Positions 1-6,450 of a stretch of 15,051 nucleotides of DNA are shown piece by piece. The notes beneath the pieces were generated by a model. The model did not search any database. It was not told the DNA's origin and saw only the letters and a list, made by a program, of their open reading frames with translations. This DNA is from Clostridium sp. (lineage in GTDB: Bacteria > Bacillota > Clostridia > Clostridiales > Clostridiaceae): positions 1 to 15,051 of the forward strand of contig DPOH01000101.1 in the NCBI GenBank assembly GCA_003539755.1, given 5' to 3'. Made by a program: the position numbers and the translations under genes. Within the stretch, counting starts at the first letter, position 1, and every line of letters starts with the position of its first letter.

Positions 1-77
1 TATATTTTTATAGATTATTTTTGACAGTTAAAAGCCTCCTTAAATAATAAAGTATGAAATTTAATATGAATTATATG

Positions 78-98
78 ATTTATAATTTATAATTTATA
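78..98. repeat. Three tandem copies of a 7-bp AT repeat
   Basis: The heptamer ATTTATA occurs three times back to back without interruption (78-84, 85-91, 92-98). In DNA this AT-rich, short tandem runs arise easily by chance or slippage. No function can be assigned. Confidence 0.6.
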
Positions 99-273
99 AA
101 TATATTATATCATAATGACTACAAATTATTAAGTTGATAAAAATTGAATTAAATTTATAAGAATATTAAATTATTAAGCATATAATTGAAGAAAATAAAA
201 TAAAAGATTAAATAATATATACAATTAATCAAATGGAATATAGAAATTATGCTTTGAATAGTATATAGAAGTA

Positions 274-302
274 TTTATAATTTTCAAAAAATTTAGTATA
301 AT
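274..302 (+). promoter_or_regulatory. Probable sigma-A promoter of ndk
   Basis: A perfect -10 TATAAT lies at 297-302. Seventeen bases upstream is a TTTATA hexamer (274-279) matching 4 of 6 positions of the -35 consensus. Transcription would start near 309, leaving a leader of about 55 bases. In such AT-rich DNA the -10 carries most of the weight. Confidence 0.5.
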
Positions 303-363
303 ATCTCATGTCATGGGAATAATACTTGAATATGAAATAATTACATGAAAGTAGGGTGAAAAT

Positions 364-780
364 ATGATCGAAAAGAGTATGGCATTAATAAAGCCAGATG
401 GAGTAGAAAGAAATTTAATAGGAAATATCATAAGTGTTTATGAGGATAATGGGCTAAAAGTTAAAGCTCTAAAGCTTATGACTGCAACAAGAGATCTAGC
501 CGAAAAGCATTATTCTCAACACAAAGGAAAAGACTTTTATGAAGAACTTATAACATATATAACAAGAAGCCCTTTATGTGCTATTATTCTTGAAGGAGAA
601 GATGCTATTAAGAGAGTAAGAGCTATCAATGGAGCTACAAGTCCTGATGATGCGGCACCAGGAACTATAAGAAATAAATATGCAAGAAGTAAAACTGAAA
701 ATTGTGTGCATGCTTCAGATGACCCTGAAAGTGCAGCAAGAGAAATTAAACTTTGGTTTCCAGAAGTAAGTAATAATTAG
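364..780 (+). CDS. ndk: Nucleoside diphosphate kinase
   Basis: Cytosolic enzyme that moves the gamma phosphate of ATP onto nucleoside diphosphates through a phosphohistidine intermediate, balancing NTP and dNTP pools. At 138 aa it has the normal family length. The nucleotide-binding and catalytic residues are all visible: Lys10 in IKPDGVERN, Tyr50, Arg86, Thr92, Arg103, Asn113 and the phosphorylated His116 in NCVHASD. The active-site motif reads HASD where many family members have HGSD, a mild variant. The start is supported by AGGGTG five bases upstream of the ATG. It appears to be a single-gene unit with its own promoter and a hairpin terminator shared with the convergent potD. Confidence 0.97.
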   Translation: MIEKSMALIKPDGVERNLIGNIISVYEDNGLKVKALKLMTATRDLAEKHYSQHKGKDFYEELITYITRSPLCAIILEGEDAIKRVRAINGATSPDDAAPGTIRNKYARSKTENCVHASDDPESAAREIKLWFPEVSNN

Positions 781-786
781 TTATAT

Positions 787-831
787 AAAAAAAGATAGCC
801 AGATTTATTGACAAATCTGACTATCTTTTTT
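787..831. terminator. Bidirectional intrinsic terminator, ndk/potD
   Basis: An A-rich arm (787-798) continues into CAGATTT (800-806). A six-base loop (807-812) follows, then AAATCTG (813-819) and CTATC plus a T run (821-831). The only flaw is one C/A mismatch in a stem of about 18 bp. The A-run on one side and T-run on the other give a U-tract in both directions, so it can end ndk from the left and the pot operon from the right. It finishes three bases before the potD stop codon. Confidence 0.9.
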
Positions 832-834
832 ATA

Positions 835-1902
835 TTATCTTGAAGTTTTTACTTTCATCCATGCATCATCATAAAGTTTTAATTTATCACCAATATCCAC
901 GAATACTTCACATTTATCAAGAACGCTCTTTGGAGGGTAGAATGATTCATTATTTTTAACTTCATCATCTAACATTTCATAAGCTGCCTTATTTGGAGTT
1001 GAGTATCCAATATATTCAACATTTTGAAGCGCGTTTTCAGGATTACATAAAAAGTTTATAAGCTTTTCAGCATTTTCTTTATGCTTTGCACCTTTAGGAA
1101 TGGCCATAGCATCAAACCATTTATTTGTACCTTCTTTAGGTAGGACAAATTTTAATTTTGGATTTTCACTTATTATATATGCGGCATCTCCAGACCATAC
1201 AGGAGCTATTGCAGCCTCTTCTGTTATCATCTTATCTTTAACTTCATCAACATAGTAAAGAGGGTCCATAGTTCTTTTTTGCTCAATCAGAGCTTGTGTT
1301 GCAGCTTCTATTTCAGCTGGATCTGTAGAATTCATAGAATAACCTAATTTCTTAAGTGCTATACCAAGACTATCTCTCATAGAATCGAACATTATAACTT
1401 GATTGTTGGCGTATTTAGTATTCCAAAGTATATCCCAGCTATCAACAGGGTCAGTAACCACATCAGGATTATATATTAATCCTATTGTTCCCCACATATA
1501 TGGGACAGAGTATTCATTCTCAGGGTCATACGCAAGATTCTTAAATTCCTCATCCACATATTTATAATTTGGAATTTCATTAAAATCTAATTTTTCAAGC
1601 ATATCTTCTTTTATCATTTTTTCAATCATATAGTCTGATGGTACTACTAAGTCATATGTTCCAGGCGAACTTTTTAATTTTTGATACATAATTTCATTTG
1701 TATCATAAGTAGAGTAATCAACTTTTATTCCAGTTTCTTCAGTGAATTTAGTTAATAAGTCTTCATCTATATAATCTCCACAATTGTAGAAATAAATTAT
1801 ATCGTCGTTATTAGAAGTTTCAGACTTACCGCATCCTGAAAAAAGGCTCATTGTAAGTAATGATGATAAAGCAAGTGCTCCAAGTGTTTTGAATTTTTTC
1901 AA
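835..1902 (-). CDS. potD: Spermidine/putrescine ABC transporter, substrate-binding lipoprotein
   Basis: Extracellular lipid-anchored receptor that captures polyamines and delivers them to PotBC. The N-terminus (MKKFKTLG, hydrophobic run, LFSGC) is a lipoprotein signal with the lipidated Cys at residue 24. Conserved PotD elements follow: YSTYDTNE, VVPSDYMIEKM (Ser89, Tyr91), Asp173, Trp236, Trp262 with Asp264, and IGYSTPN (Tyr300). A TTG start at 1902 is chosen, giving 355 aa. An in-frame GTG at 1911 lies inside the ribosome-binding site AGAGGTGA, which is five bases from the TTG, and the TTG start gives a typical signal peptide. Oddity: the near-universal YNW of the first strand reads YNC (Cys41), replacing a Trp that contacts polyamine in E. 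coli PotD. It is the last gene of the operon and is preceded by an intercistronic hairpin. Confidence 0.93.
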   Translation of the reverse strand: MKKFKTLGALALSSLLTMSLFSGCGKSETSNNDDIIYFYNCGDYIDEDLLTKFTEETGIKVDYSTYDTNEIMYQKLKSSPGTYDLVVPSDYMIEKMIKEDMLEKLDFNEIPNYKYVDEEFKNLAYDPENEYSVPYMWGTIGLIYNPDVVTDPVDSWDILWNTKYANNQVIMFDSMRDSLGIALKKLGYSMNSTDPAEIEAATQALIEQKRTMDPLYYVDEVKDKMITEEAAIAPVWSGDAAYIISENPKLKFVLPKEGTNKWFDAMAIPKGAKHKENAEKLINFLCNPENALQNVEYIGYSTPNKAAYEMLDDEVKNNESFYPPKSVLDKCEVFVDIGDKLKLYDDAWMKVKTSR

Positions 1903-1929
1903 TTTATTCACCTCTATCTTTAAATTAAG

Positions 1930-1974
1930 TTAAGTACAGATAGTGAAGTATAAATACTCACTTTCTGTGCTTAA
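1930..1974 (-). promoter_or_regulatory. Intercistronic hairpin between potC and potD
   Basis: The arms at 1930-1951 and 1954-1974 pair over about 20 bp around a two-base loop, with two mismatches and one bulged base. On the transcript the structure starts two bases after the potC stop codon and ends about 14 bases before the potD ribosome-binding site. No U-tract follows, so it is unlikely to be an efficient terminator. A stabilising or processing element that lets the binding protein be made in excess over the permease, as in other ABC import operons, is the likely role. That role is inference. Confidence 0.7.
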
Positions 1975-1976
1975 AA

Positions 1977-2759
1977 TTATTCTTCTGCTAAGTTTTGTTT
2001 TTTATTTACTATTAATAGTAATATAAGTACTGTTATAAACATTAAAGTTGAAAGTGCATTAATTTCAGGTTTAATACCACGTCTTGCCATTGAATATATT
2101 TCAATTGAAAGATTTGTTACTCCAGGACCTGTAGTAAAGAAGCTGATTACAAAATCATCAATAGACATTGTAAATGCCATTAGAAAACCAGCAAATATAC
2201 CAGGCTTTATTTGTGGTATTACAACTTTCCAGAATGTATATAGTGGAGTAGCTCCTAAATCAGCTGCAGCTTCTAACGTGTTTTCAGGAAGCTGCTTTAT
2301 TTTAGGAAGAACTGAAAGTATTACATAAGGTATATCAAATGTAATATGTGCTAAAAGCATTGTTGTAAAACCAAAATTAAAGTTTAAAAAGATAAATAAA
2401 CTCATAAGAGCAATACCAGTAACTATATCAGGATTTAATACAGGTAAATAATTAATATTTAAAATTAAAGCCTTCATTTTACCATTCATTTGTGATATTG
2501 CAAGGGCACTTATTGTGCCAATTATAGTGGCAATAACAGAAGCTAATACTGCAATAAGTATAGTATAATATAAAGCAGAAATAAGTCTGTCATTATTTAG
2601 TAATTCTTTATACCATTTTAATGAAAATCCTGTCCAATGTCCCATGGTCTTTGATTCATTAAATGAAAAAATTATAAGTGTGAATATAGGAATATATAAA
2701 AATAAGAAGATTATGAACAAGTAGCATCTTTTTATTAAATTTTCAATTTTACTTACCAT
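1977..2759 (-). CDS. potC: Spermidine/putrescine ABC transporter, permease PotC
   Basis: Inner-membrane permease subunit that pairs with PotB to form the polyamine channel. It has 260 aa and about six hydrophobic helices, the first at about residues 12-33. The cytoplasmic EAA loop, which docks on the ATPase, is at about 158-182 (NTLEAAADLGA, then IPQIKPGI). The SIDDFVISFF segment (199-208) is typical of PotC. The ATG overlaps the end of potB by seven bases (ATGGTAA), implying translational coupling. GGTGG six bases upstream serves as ribosome-binding site. Order in the operon (A-B-C-D) and sequence both support PotC rather than PotB. Confidence 0.95.
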   Translation of the reverse strand: MVSKIENLIKRCYLFIIFLFLYIPIFTLIIFSFNESKTMGHWTGFSLKWYKELLNNDRLISALYYTILIAVLASVIATIIGTISALAISQMNGKMKALILNINYLPVLNPDIVTGIALMSLFIFLNFNFGFTTMLLAHITFDIPYVILSVLPKIKQLPENTLEAAADLGATPLYTFWKVVIPQIKPGIFAGFLMAFTMSIDDFVISFFTTGPGVTNLSIEIYSMARRGIKPEINALSTLMFITVLILLLIVNKKQNLAEE

Positions 2760-3598
2760 AACTGTCCACCGCCTTCAGTTTTTGATGTTCTATCAAATTT
2801 GGATGATATTGCCATGAAGATTAATATTATAATCATCATGAATATTGAAATTGCAGAACCGAAGTTCCAGTCTCCCATAGTTGTATACTGTTGTTCAATA
2901 AGGTTTCCTAAAAGCATGTATTGTCCGCCACCAAGAAGTCTTGAAATTACGAAAGTTGATACAGCTGGCATAAACACCATTGTTATACCTGAAAATATTC
3001 CAGGTACACTAAGTGGTAAAATTATTTTTTCAAATACTTGAAATCTATTTGCACCTAAATCAGCAGCAGCATTAATTAAATTAACATCCATTTTAATTAA
3101 AGTAGTATATAAAGGTAATACCATAAATGGTAAGAAATTATATACCATACCTAAAAGAACTGCAAAATCATTATATAAAAATGATATTGGCTGAATTCCA
3201 AATTTACTAAGGAAAACATTTATAATGCCTGTTTTACCTAGTATTGGTACCCAAGCATAAGTTCTAAGAAGAAAATTCATCCACATTGGAAGAATAAAAA
3301 GCATGATTAAGAAGTTTCTTTTACTAGGTTTCATCTTAGAAATTATATATGCAACTGGATAGCCTATTATTAAGCATGCAACAGTTGAAATAAGTGCAAG
3401 CCATATTGATCTTAGAAAAATACTTATATATTGTGAATCCATTAATCTTTTATAATTTTCTAATGAAAATACATAGCCTGAATCAGTCTTAATTGTAAAA
3501 CTAAAAAATAAAACTATTAATAAGGGAATTACTATAAAAATTGCGCTCCATGCAAAGTATGGATATGCAGCTATTGATGTTTTTTTCTTATTATTCAT
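2753..3598 (-). CDS. potB: Spermidine/putrescine ABC transporter, permease PotB
   Basis: First permease half of the polyamine importer, partner of PotC and docked on PotA. It has six predicted membrane helices in 281 aa. LPMWMNFLLRTYAW (103-116) is characteristic of PotB, and the EAA loop lies at about 176-200 (INAAADLGA, then ILPLSVPG). The ATG at 3598 is preferred over an in-frame GTG nine bases upstream, because the AAAGAG preceding the ATG is well spaced for it but would touch the GTG. With this start it overlaps the potA end by eight bases (ATGAATAA). It overlaps potC by seven bases, so A, B and C are probably translationally coupled. Confidence 0.94.
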   Translation of the reverse strand: MNNKKKTSIAAYPYFAWSAIFIVIPLLIVLFFSFTIKTDSGYVFSLENYKRLMDSQYISIFLRSIWLALISTVACLIIGYPVAYIISKMKPSKRNFLIMLFILPMWMNFLLRTYAWVPILGKTGIINVFLSKFGIQPISFLYNDFAVLLGMVYNFLPFMVLPLYTTLIKMDVNLINAAADLGANRFQVFEKIILPLSVPGIFSGITMVFMPAVSTFVISRLLGGGQYMLLGNLIEQQYTTMGDWNFGSAISIFMMIIILIFMAISSKFDRTSKTEGGGQLW

Positions 3599-4640
3599 TT
3601 CTATCACTCTTTTTCATTATATGAATATCTTCTGGATATATATCTAATCCAACATGACTGTTTACATTAGCTGATTTAGTGCTGTGAATAATAAATTCAG
3701 TACACTCAGTTTTTACAGTTATTTCATAATGAACTCCTTTAAATATAATAGAAGTAACAGTACCTTGTATCATTCCCTTATCACTGCTTACAATTGTTAC
3801 ATCTTCAGGTCTTATTACAATATCAACAGGTTCATTTGCTTCAAATCCTTTATCAACACATTCAAAATCTTTATTACAAAAATTAACTTTGAAATCTTCT
3901 AACATTGTACCACTTATAATATTGCTTTCTCCTATGAAATCAGCAACAAAAGCATTAGCTGGTTCATTGTATATATCTTGAGGTGTTCCCATCTGTTGAA
4001 TTACCCCTTTATTCATAACTACAATAGTATCAGACATAGTAAGAGCTTCTTCTTGATCATGAGTTACAAATACGAATGTAATACCAACTTCTTTTTGAAT
4101 TTTTTTAAGTTCTATCTGCATTTCTTTTCTAAGCTTTAAGTCAAGAGCTGCAAGAGGTTCATCAAGAAGTAATATTTCAGGTTTATTTACTAGAGCTCTT
4201 GCAATAGCGACTCTTTGTTGTTGACCACCACTAAGAGAGTCAACTGATCTATTACCAAAGCCACTTAATGCGACAAGTTTTAACATTTCTTCAACTTTAC
4301 TTTTAATTTCGTCTTTAGGTAATTTTTTTAATTTTAAACCAAATGCCACATTATCAAAAATACTCATGTGTGGAAATAGAGCGTATTTTTGGAACACCGT
4401 ATTAACCTGTCTTTTGTATGGTGGTAATGATGAAATATCTTCATTTTTAAACATTAATTGTCCTGAATCAGCATTTTCAAATCCAGCAATTATTTTTAGT
4501 GTAGTAGTTTTCCCACATCCACTTGGTCCTAATAATGTTAAAAATTCATTTTTCTTAATGTTTAAAGATAAATTATCTAATACTATATTATCACCATAAG
4601 CTTTAGTAATATTTTTTAGTTCAATAATGTTTTCACTCAT
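3591..4640 (-). CDS. potA: Spermidine/putrescine ABC transporter, ATP-binding protein PotA
   Basis: Cytoplasmic ATPase that powers polyamine uptake through PotBC. All ABC landmarks are intact in 349 aa: Walker A GPSGCGKTT (38-46), Q-loop Gln84, signature LSGGQ (136-140), Walker B LLLDEP (157-162) and switch His194 in VTHDQEEAL. A C-terminal TOBE-type domain (about 235-345, with IRPEDV at 276-281) follows, the usual PotA/MalK arrangement. The start is ATG at 4640, six bases after AGAGGTG. An upstream in-frame GTG at 4649 is part of that ribosome-binding site and is rejected. The gene follows the regulator by 22 bases, so the two are cotranscribed. Confidence 0.96.
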   Translation of the reverse strand: MSENIIELKNITKAYGDNIVLDNLSLNIKKNEFLTLLGPSGCGKTTTLKIIAGFENADSGQLMFKNEDISSLPPYKRQVNTVFQKYALFPHMSIFDNVAFGLKLKKLPKDEIKSKVEEMLKLVALSGFGNRSVDSLSGGQQQRVAIARALVNKPEILLLDEPLAALDLKLRKEMQIELKKIQKEVGITFVFVTHDQEEALTMSDTIVVMNKGVIQQMGTPQDIYNEPANAFVADFIGESNIISGTMLEDFKVNFCNKDFECVDKGFEANEPVDIVIRPEDVTIVSSDKGMIQGTVTSIIFKGVHYEITVKTECTEFIIHSTKSANVNSHVGLDIYPEDIHIMKKSDRNE

Positions 4641-4662
4641 AAAAAACACCTCTTTCTACTGT

Positions 4663-5202
4663 TTAAAATGATGGGGGAGTGCTGATCCAAATTACCTTTG
4701 CTGGTGTTTTTCCGGCGTTAGCAATATAATGATTTACTTTAGCTTTATAATAAAAGCTTTCCCCTTTTTTTACTTTATATTTCTTTTTTCCTAAGTGAAG
4801 AATTATGCTTCCAGATAGAACATATCCAAATTCTTCACCTTCATGAGGTTCTTCCTCGATATACTGTCCGCCAGGTTGAAGTGTAATCATGATTGGTTCC
4901 ATTTCATTCTTTTGAGCATTAGGAATAAGCCACATTAAAGAATATTTTAATTCATCATCATCTTTTTCAAACATGTCATCTTTAGTATATGTTACTTTTT
5001 CTTCTTTTGAATCACTGAAGAAATCAGGAAGGTTAGTCCCTAATATTTCAAGGATATCAATTAGAGTAGCAATGGATGGAGAGGTCAGGTCATTTTCTAC
5101 TTGAGAAATAAATCCTTTTGATAATTCACATCTATTGGCAAGCTCCTCTTGAGTTAATTGTTTTTCCATTCGGAGTACTCGAATTTTTTCCCCTATTTGC
5201 AT
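4663..5202 (-). CDS. XRE-family transcriptional regulator with C-terminal cupin domain
   Basis: Predicted DNA-binding regulator of the polyamine-uptake operon. Residues 1-63 form a helix-turn-helix of the XRE/SinR type (IRVLRMEKQLTQEELA, then LSKGFISQVEN). Residues 110-179 form a small cupin barrel (PHEGEEFGYVLSG, KKGESFYYKA, HYIANAG) with possible ligand or metal residues His120, Glu123/Glu124 and His158. This architecture matches PuuR-type regulators, where the cupin is thought to sense a small ligand. Position as first gene of a pot operon suggests it senses polyamines and controls its own operon. The ligand is not shown by the sequence. TAGGTG precedes the ATG at normal spacing, and a sigma-A promoter and repeated operator-like sites lie upstream. 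Confidence 0.9.
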   Translation of the reverse strand: MQIGEKIRVLRMEKQLTQEELANRCELSKGFISQVENDLTSPSIATLIDILEILGTNLPDFFSDSKEEKVTYTKDDMFEKDDDELKYSLMWLIPNAQKNEMEPIMITLQPGGQYIEEEPHEGEEFGYVLSGSIILHLGKKKYKVKKGESFYYKAKVNHYIANAGKTPAKVIWISTPPSF

Positions 5203-5237
5203 AATTTCACCTACTAATCAATTTATCATAATCACTT

Positions 5238-5268
5238 TTACTAAACCATAAGTTTAAGATTACTAAAC
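5238..5268. promoter_or_regulatory. Candidate operator: 9-bp direct repeats in the pot operon leader
   Basis: TTACTAAAC occurs at 5238-5246 and again at 5260-5268, exactly 22 bp apart (two helical turns). A GTTTA half-site in the opposite orientation sits between them at 5252-5256, so TAAAC/GTTTA half-sites alternate. The array lies just downstream of the predicted transcription start (about 5272) of the regulator-pot operon, a good place for a repressor to block initiation or clearance. Binding by the cupin XRE protein is inference. Confidence 0.5.
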
Positions 5269-5279
5269 AAACAAGGATA

Positions 5280-5308
5280 ATTATATATATTTTGCATAGA
5301 AAAATCAA
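5280..5308 (-). promoter_or_regulatory. Sigma-A promoter of the regulator-potABCD operon
   Basis: Read on the minus strand, TTGATT (5308-5303) is followed by a 17-base spacer and a perfect TATAAT (5285-5280). Transcription should begin near 5272, giving a leader of about 70 bases before the regulator ATG. It is one of the best promoter matches in the window. Confidence 0.7.
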
Positions 5309-5426
5309 TATATTTTTTCAATTAAAGAGTACAATTATGATAATTATGCTAAAATAATATGATTTTTGGAGGGATATATTTACAAATAAGTTATAATTAT
5401 AATTTTACAAATAATTAAAGAAGATA

Positions 5427-5435
5427 TGATATAAT
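5427..5435 (+). promoter_or_regulatory. Extended -10 promoter of the PepSY-like gene
   Basis: The sequence TGATATAAT is a perfect extended -10 element (TGnTATAAT). No good -35 is present at 17 bases. TTTACA at 5404-5409 is 20 bases away, which is too far, and extended -10 promoters often do without it. The expected start is near 5442, about 30 bases before the gene. Confidence 0.55.
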
Positions 5436-5471
5436 AAATAAAGGGAATATAAAGATATAAGGAGCTAGTTT

Positions 5472-6320
5472 ATGAGGGTAAAAAATATTAACTTTAAAGT
5501 GACTACATTACTGATTGTATTGTTAGTTGTATCAGGTATAACAGCATATAAATTTTTATGGCCTGGAGTTGATGATGTTCGAAAATCTAAAGAATTCATT
5601 GAGAAATTGTATTCAATTAATGCAGTGAATACAGATATTGATTTATCAGATATAAAATATGAGAAAGTTAAGTCGGCAAATAATAAAACTGAACTTACTT
5701 ATTCGACAGTAGTAACTCAATATTATGGAATAGATTTAGATAAAGAAAAACATGTAATAGGATTTGCAAAGAAAGATTCTCAGCCTAATATAACAAAGAT
5801 TGGAATAGAAGAAGCTCAAGCTATAGCTGAAAAATATCTTCAAAGTATTTATGGTGGAGACATAACATTAAAAAGTGTTAAGAATGAGGAAGATCTTCCG
5901 TATTATTCATTTGTATTTACCAAAGAGAAGTATGGGTATTCTTTTTATTTTGATGAAATAAAGGTAAATATAAATAAGGAAAGTGGATATATGGATGGAT
6001 ATTCTAATATGGCTATAAGAACAACAGAAAAAGAACCACTAATAAATATAAGTGAAGGCGAAGCTAAACAAAAAGCATTAGAAACATTTGAGTCATATAA
6101 TGGAGAAGGGATAGTATCTGATAATATTCAACTTGTTTATTGTGCAAATAAAATTGAAAAAACATCGGATAATATTCAGGAACTATGTTATATGATTACA
6201 GTAGAAGGAAATGATTCTGATGGAAAGAAAATTTCTTGGAAAATATTTGTGAATGCTGATAATAATACTGTATTTAATATATTAAAAAATGGATTCGAAA
6301 AAGAGGTTAAGACAAATTAA
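5472..6320 (+). CDS. Membrane-anchored protein with two PepSY-like repeats
   Basis: Protein of 282 aa with one N-terminal membrane segment (about 11-28) after a basic start. The rest is predicted to lie outside the membrane. Two similar modules are visible. In each, a helix with the pattern I-x-E-x(2)-A (IGIEEAQAIAEKYL at 110-123; ISEGEAKQKALETF at 193-206) is followed by beta strands (YYSFVFT, YSFYFDEIKVNI; CYMITV, WKIFVNA) ending in an N/D-rich turn. This is the PepSY/YcdB-type pattern found in exported clostridial proteins and proposed to inhibit or chaperone secreted peptidases. No catalytic motif is seen. AAGGAG seven bases before the ATG supports the start. Monocistronic with its own promoter and terminator. 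The partner and exact function are unknown. Confidence 0.75.
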   Translation: MRVKNINFKVTTLLIVLLVVSGITAYKFLWPGVDDVRKSKEFIEKLYSINAVNTDIDLSDIKYEKVKSANNKTELTYSTVVTQYYGIDLDKEKHVIGFAKKDSQPNITKIGIEEAQAIAEKYLQSIYGGDITLKSVKNEEDLPYYSFVFTKEKYGYSFYFDEIKVNINKESGYMDGYSNMAIRTTEKEPLINISEGEAKQKALETFESYNGEGIVSDNIQLVYCANKIEKTSDNIQELCYMITVEGNDSDGKKISWKIFVNADNNTVFNILKNGFEKEVKTN

Positions 6321-6398
6321 GAATTAAATTGTGTGATTGTGTTTGGTATGAGTTTACATAAATATAGTAATTTTTTTAGTGAATTTAAAAGTGATTAT

Positions 6399-6429
6399 AA
6401 AAAGGTGCAGCAAAATGCTGCACCTTTTT
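6399..6429. terminator. Bidirectional intrinsic terminator, PepSY-like gene/symporter
   Basis: A perfect 14-bp inverted repeat (6399-6412 with 6416-6429) around an AAA loop, with an A5 arm and a T5 arm. The core is GGTGCAGCA. The symmetry gives a U-tract on both transcripts, so it serves the plus-strand PepSY-like gene and the minus-strand symporter, which ends 22 bases away. Confidence 0.93.
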
Positions 6430-6450
6430 ATATAAGTTTTATTAGAGAAA

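Larger units (their letters stand above)
1..363. other. AT-rich intergenic region upstream of ndk
   Basis: No coding region, tRNA or rRNA is visible here on either strand. The stretch is almost entirely A and T and includes a short tandem repeat (78-98) and the ndk promoter near its right end. A TTGACA hexamer at 21-26 is followed by a poor -10 (TAATAA at 45-50, 18-base spacer), so a second plus-strand promoter is possible but weak. A Shine-Dalgarno-like AGGAGG on the minus strand at 35-40 has no start codon in the 34 bases remaining to the window edge. Confidence 0.6.

Noticed and set aside
35..40. AGGAGG on the minus strand, suggesting a gene start leaving the window
   Set aside because: No ATG, GTG or TTG occurs on that strand in the 34 bases left to the window edge, too far for a ribosome-binding site to work.
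2799..3041. Plus-strand open frame inside potB
   Set aside because: No ribosome-binding site and no recognisable protein features; it lies fully antisense to the conserved potB sequence.
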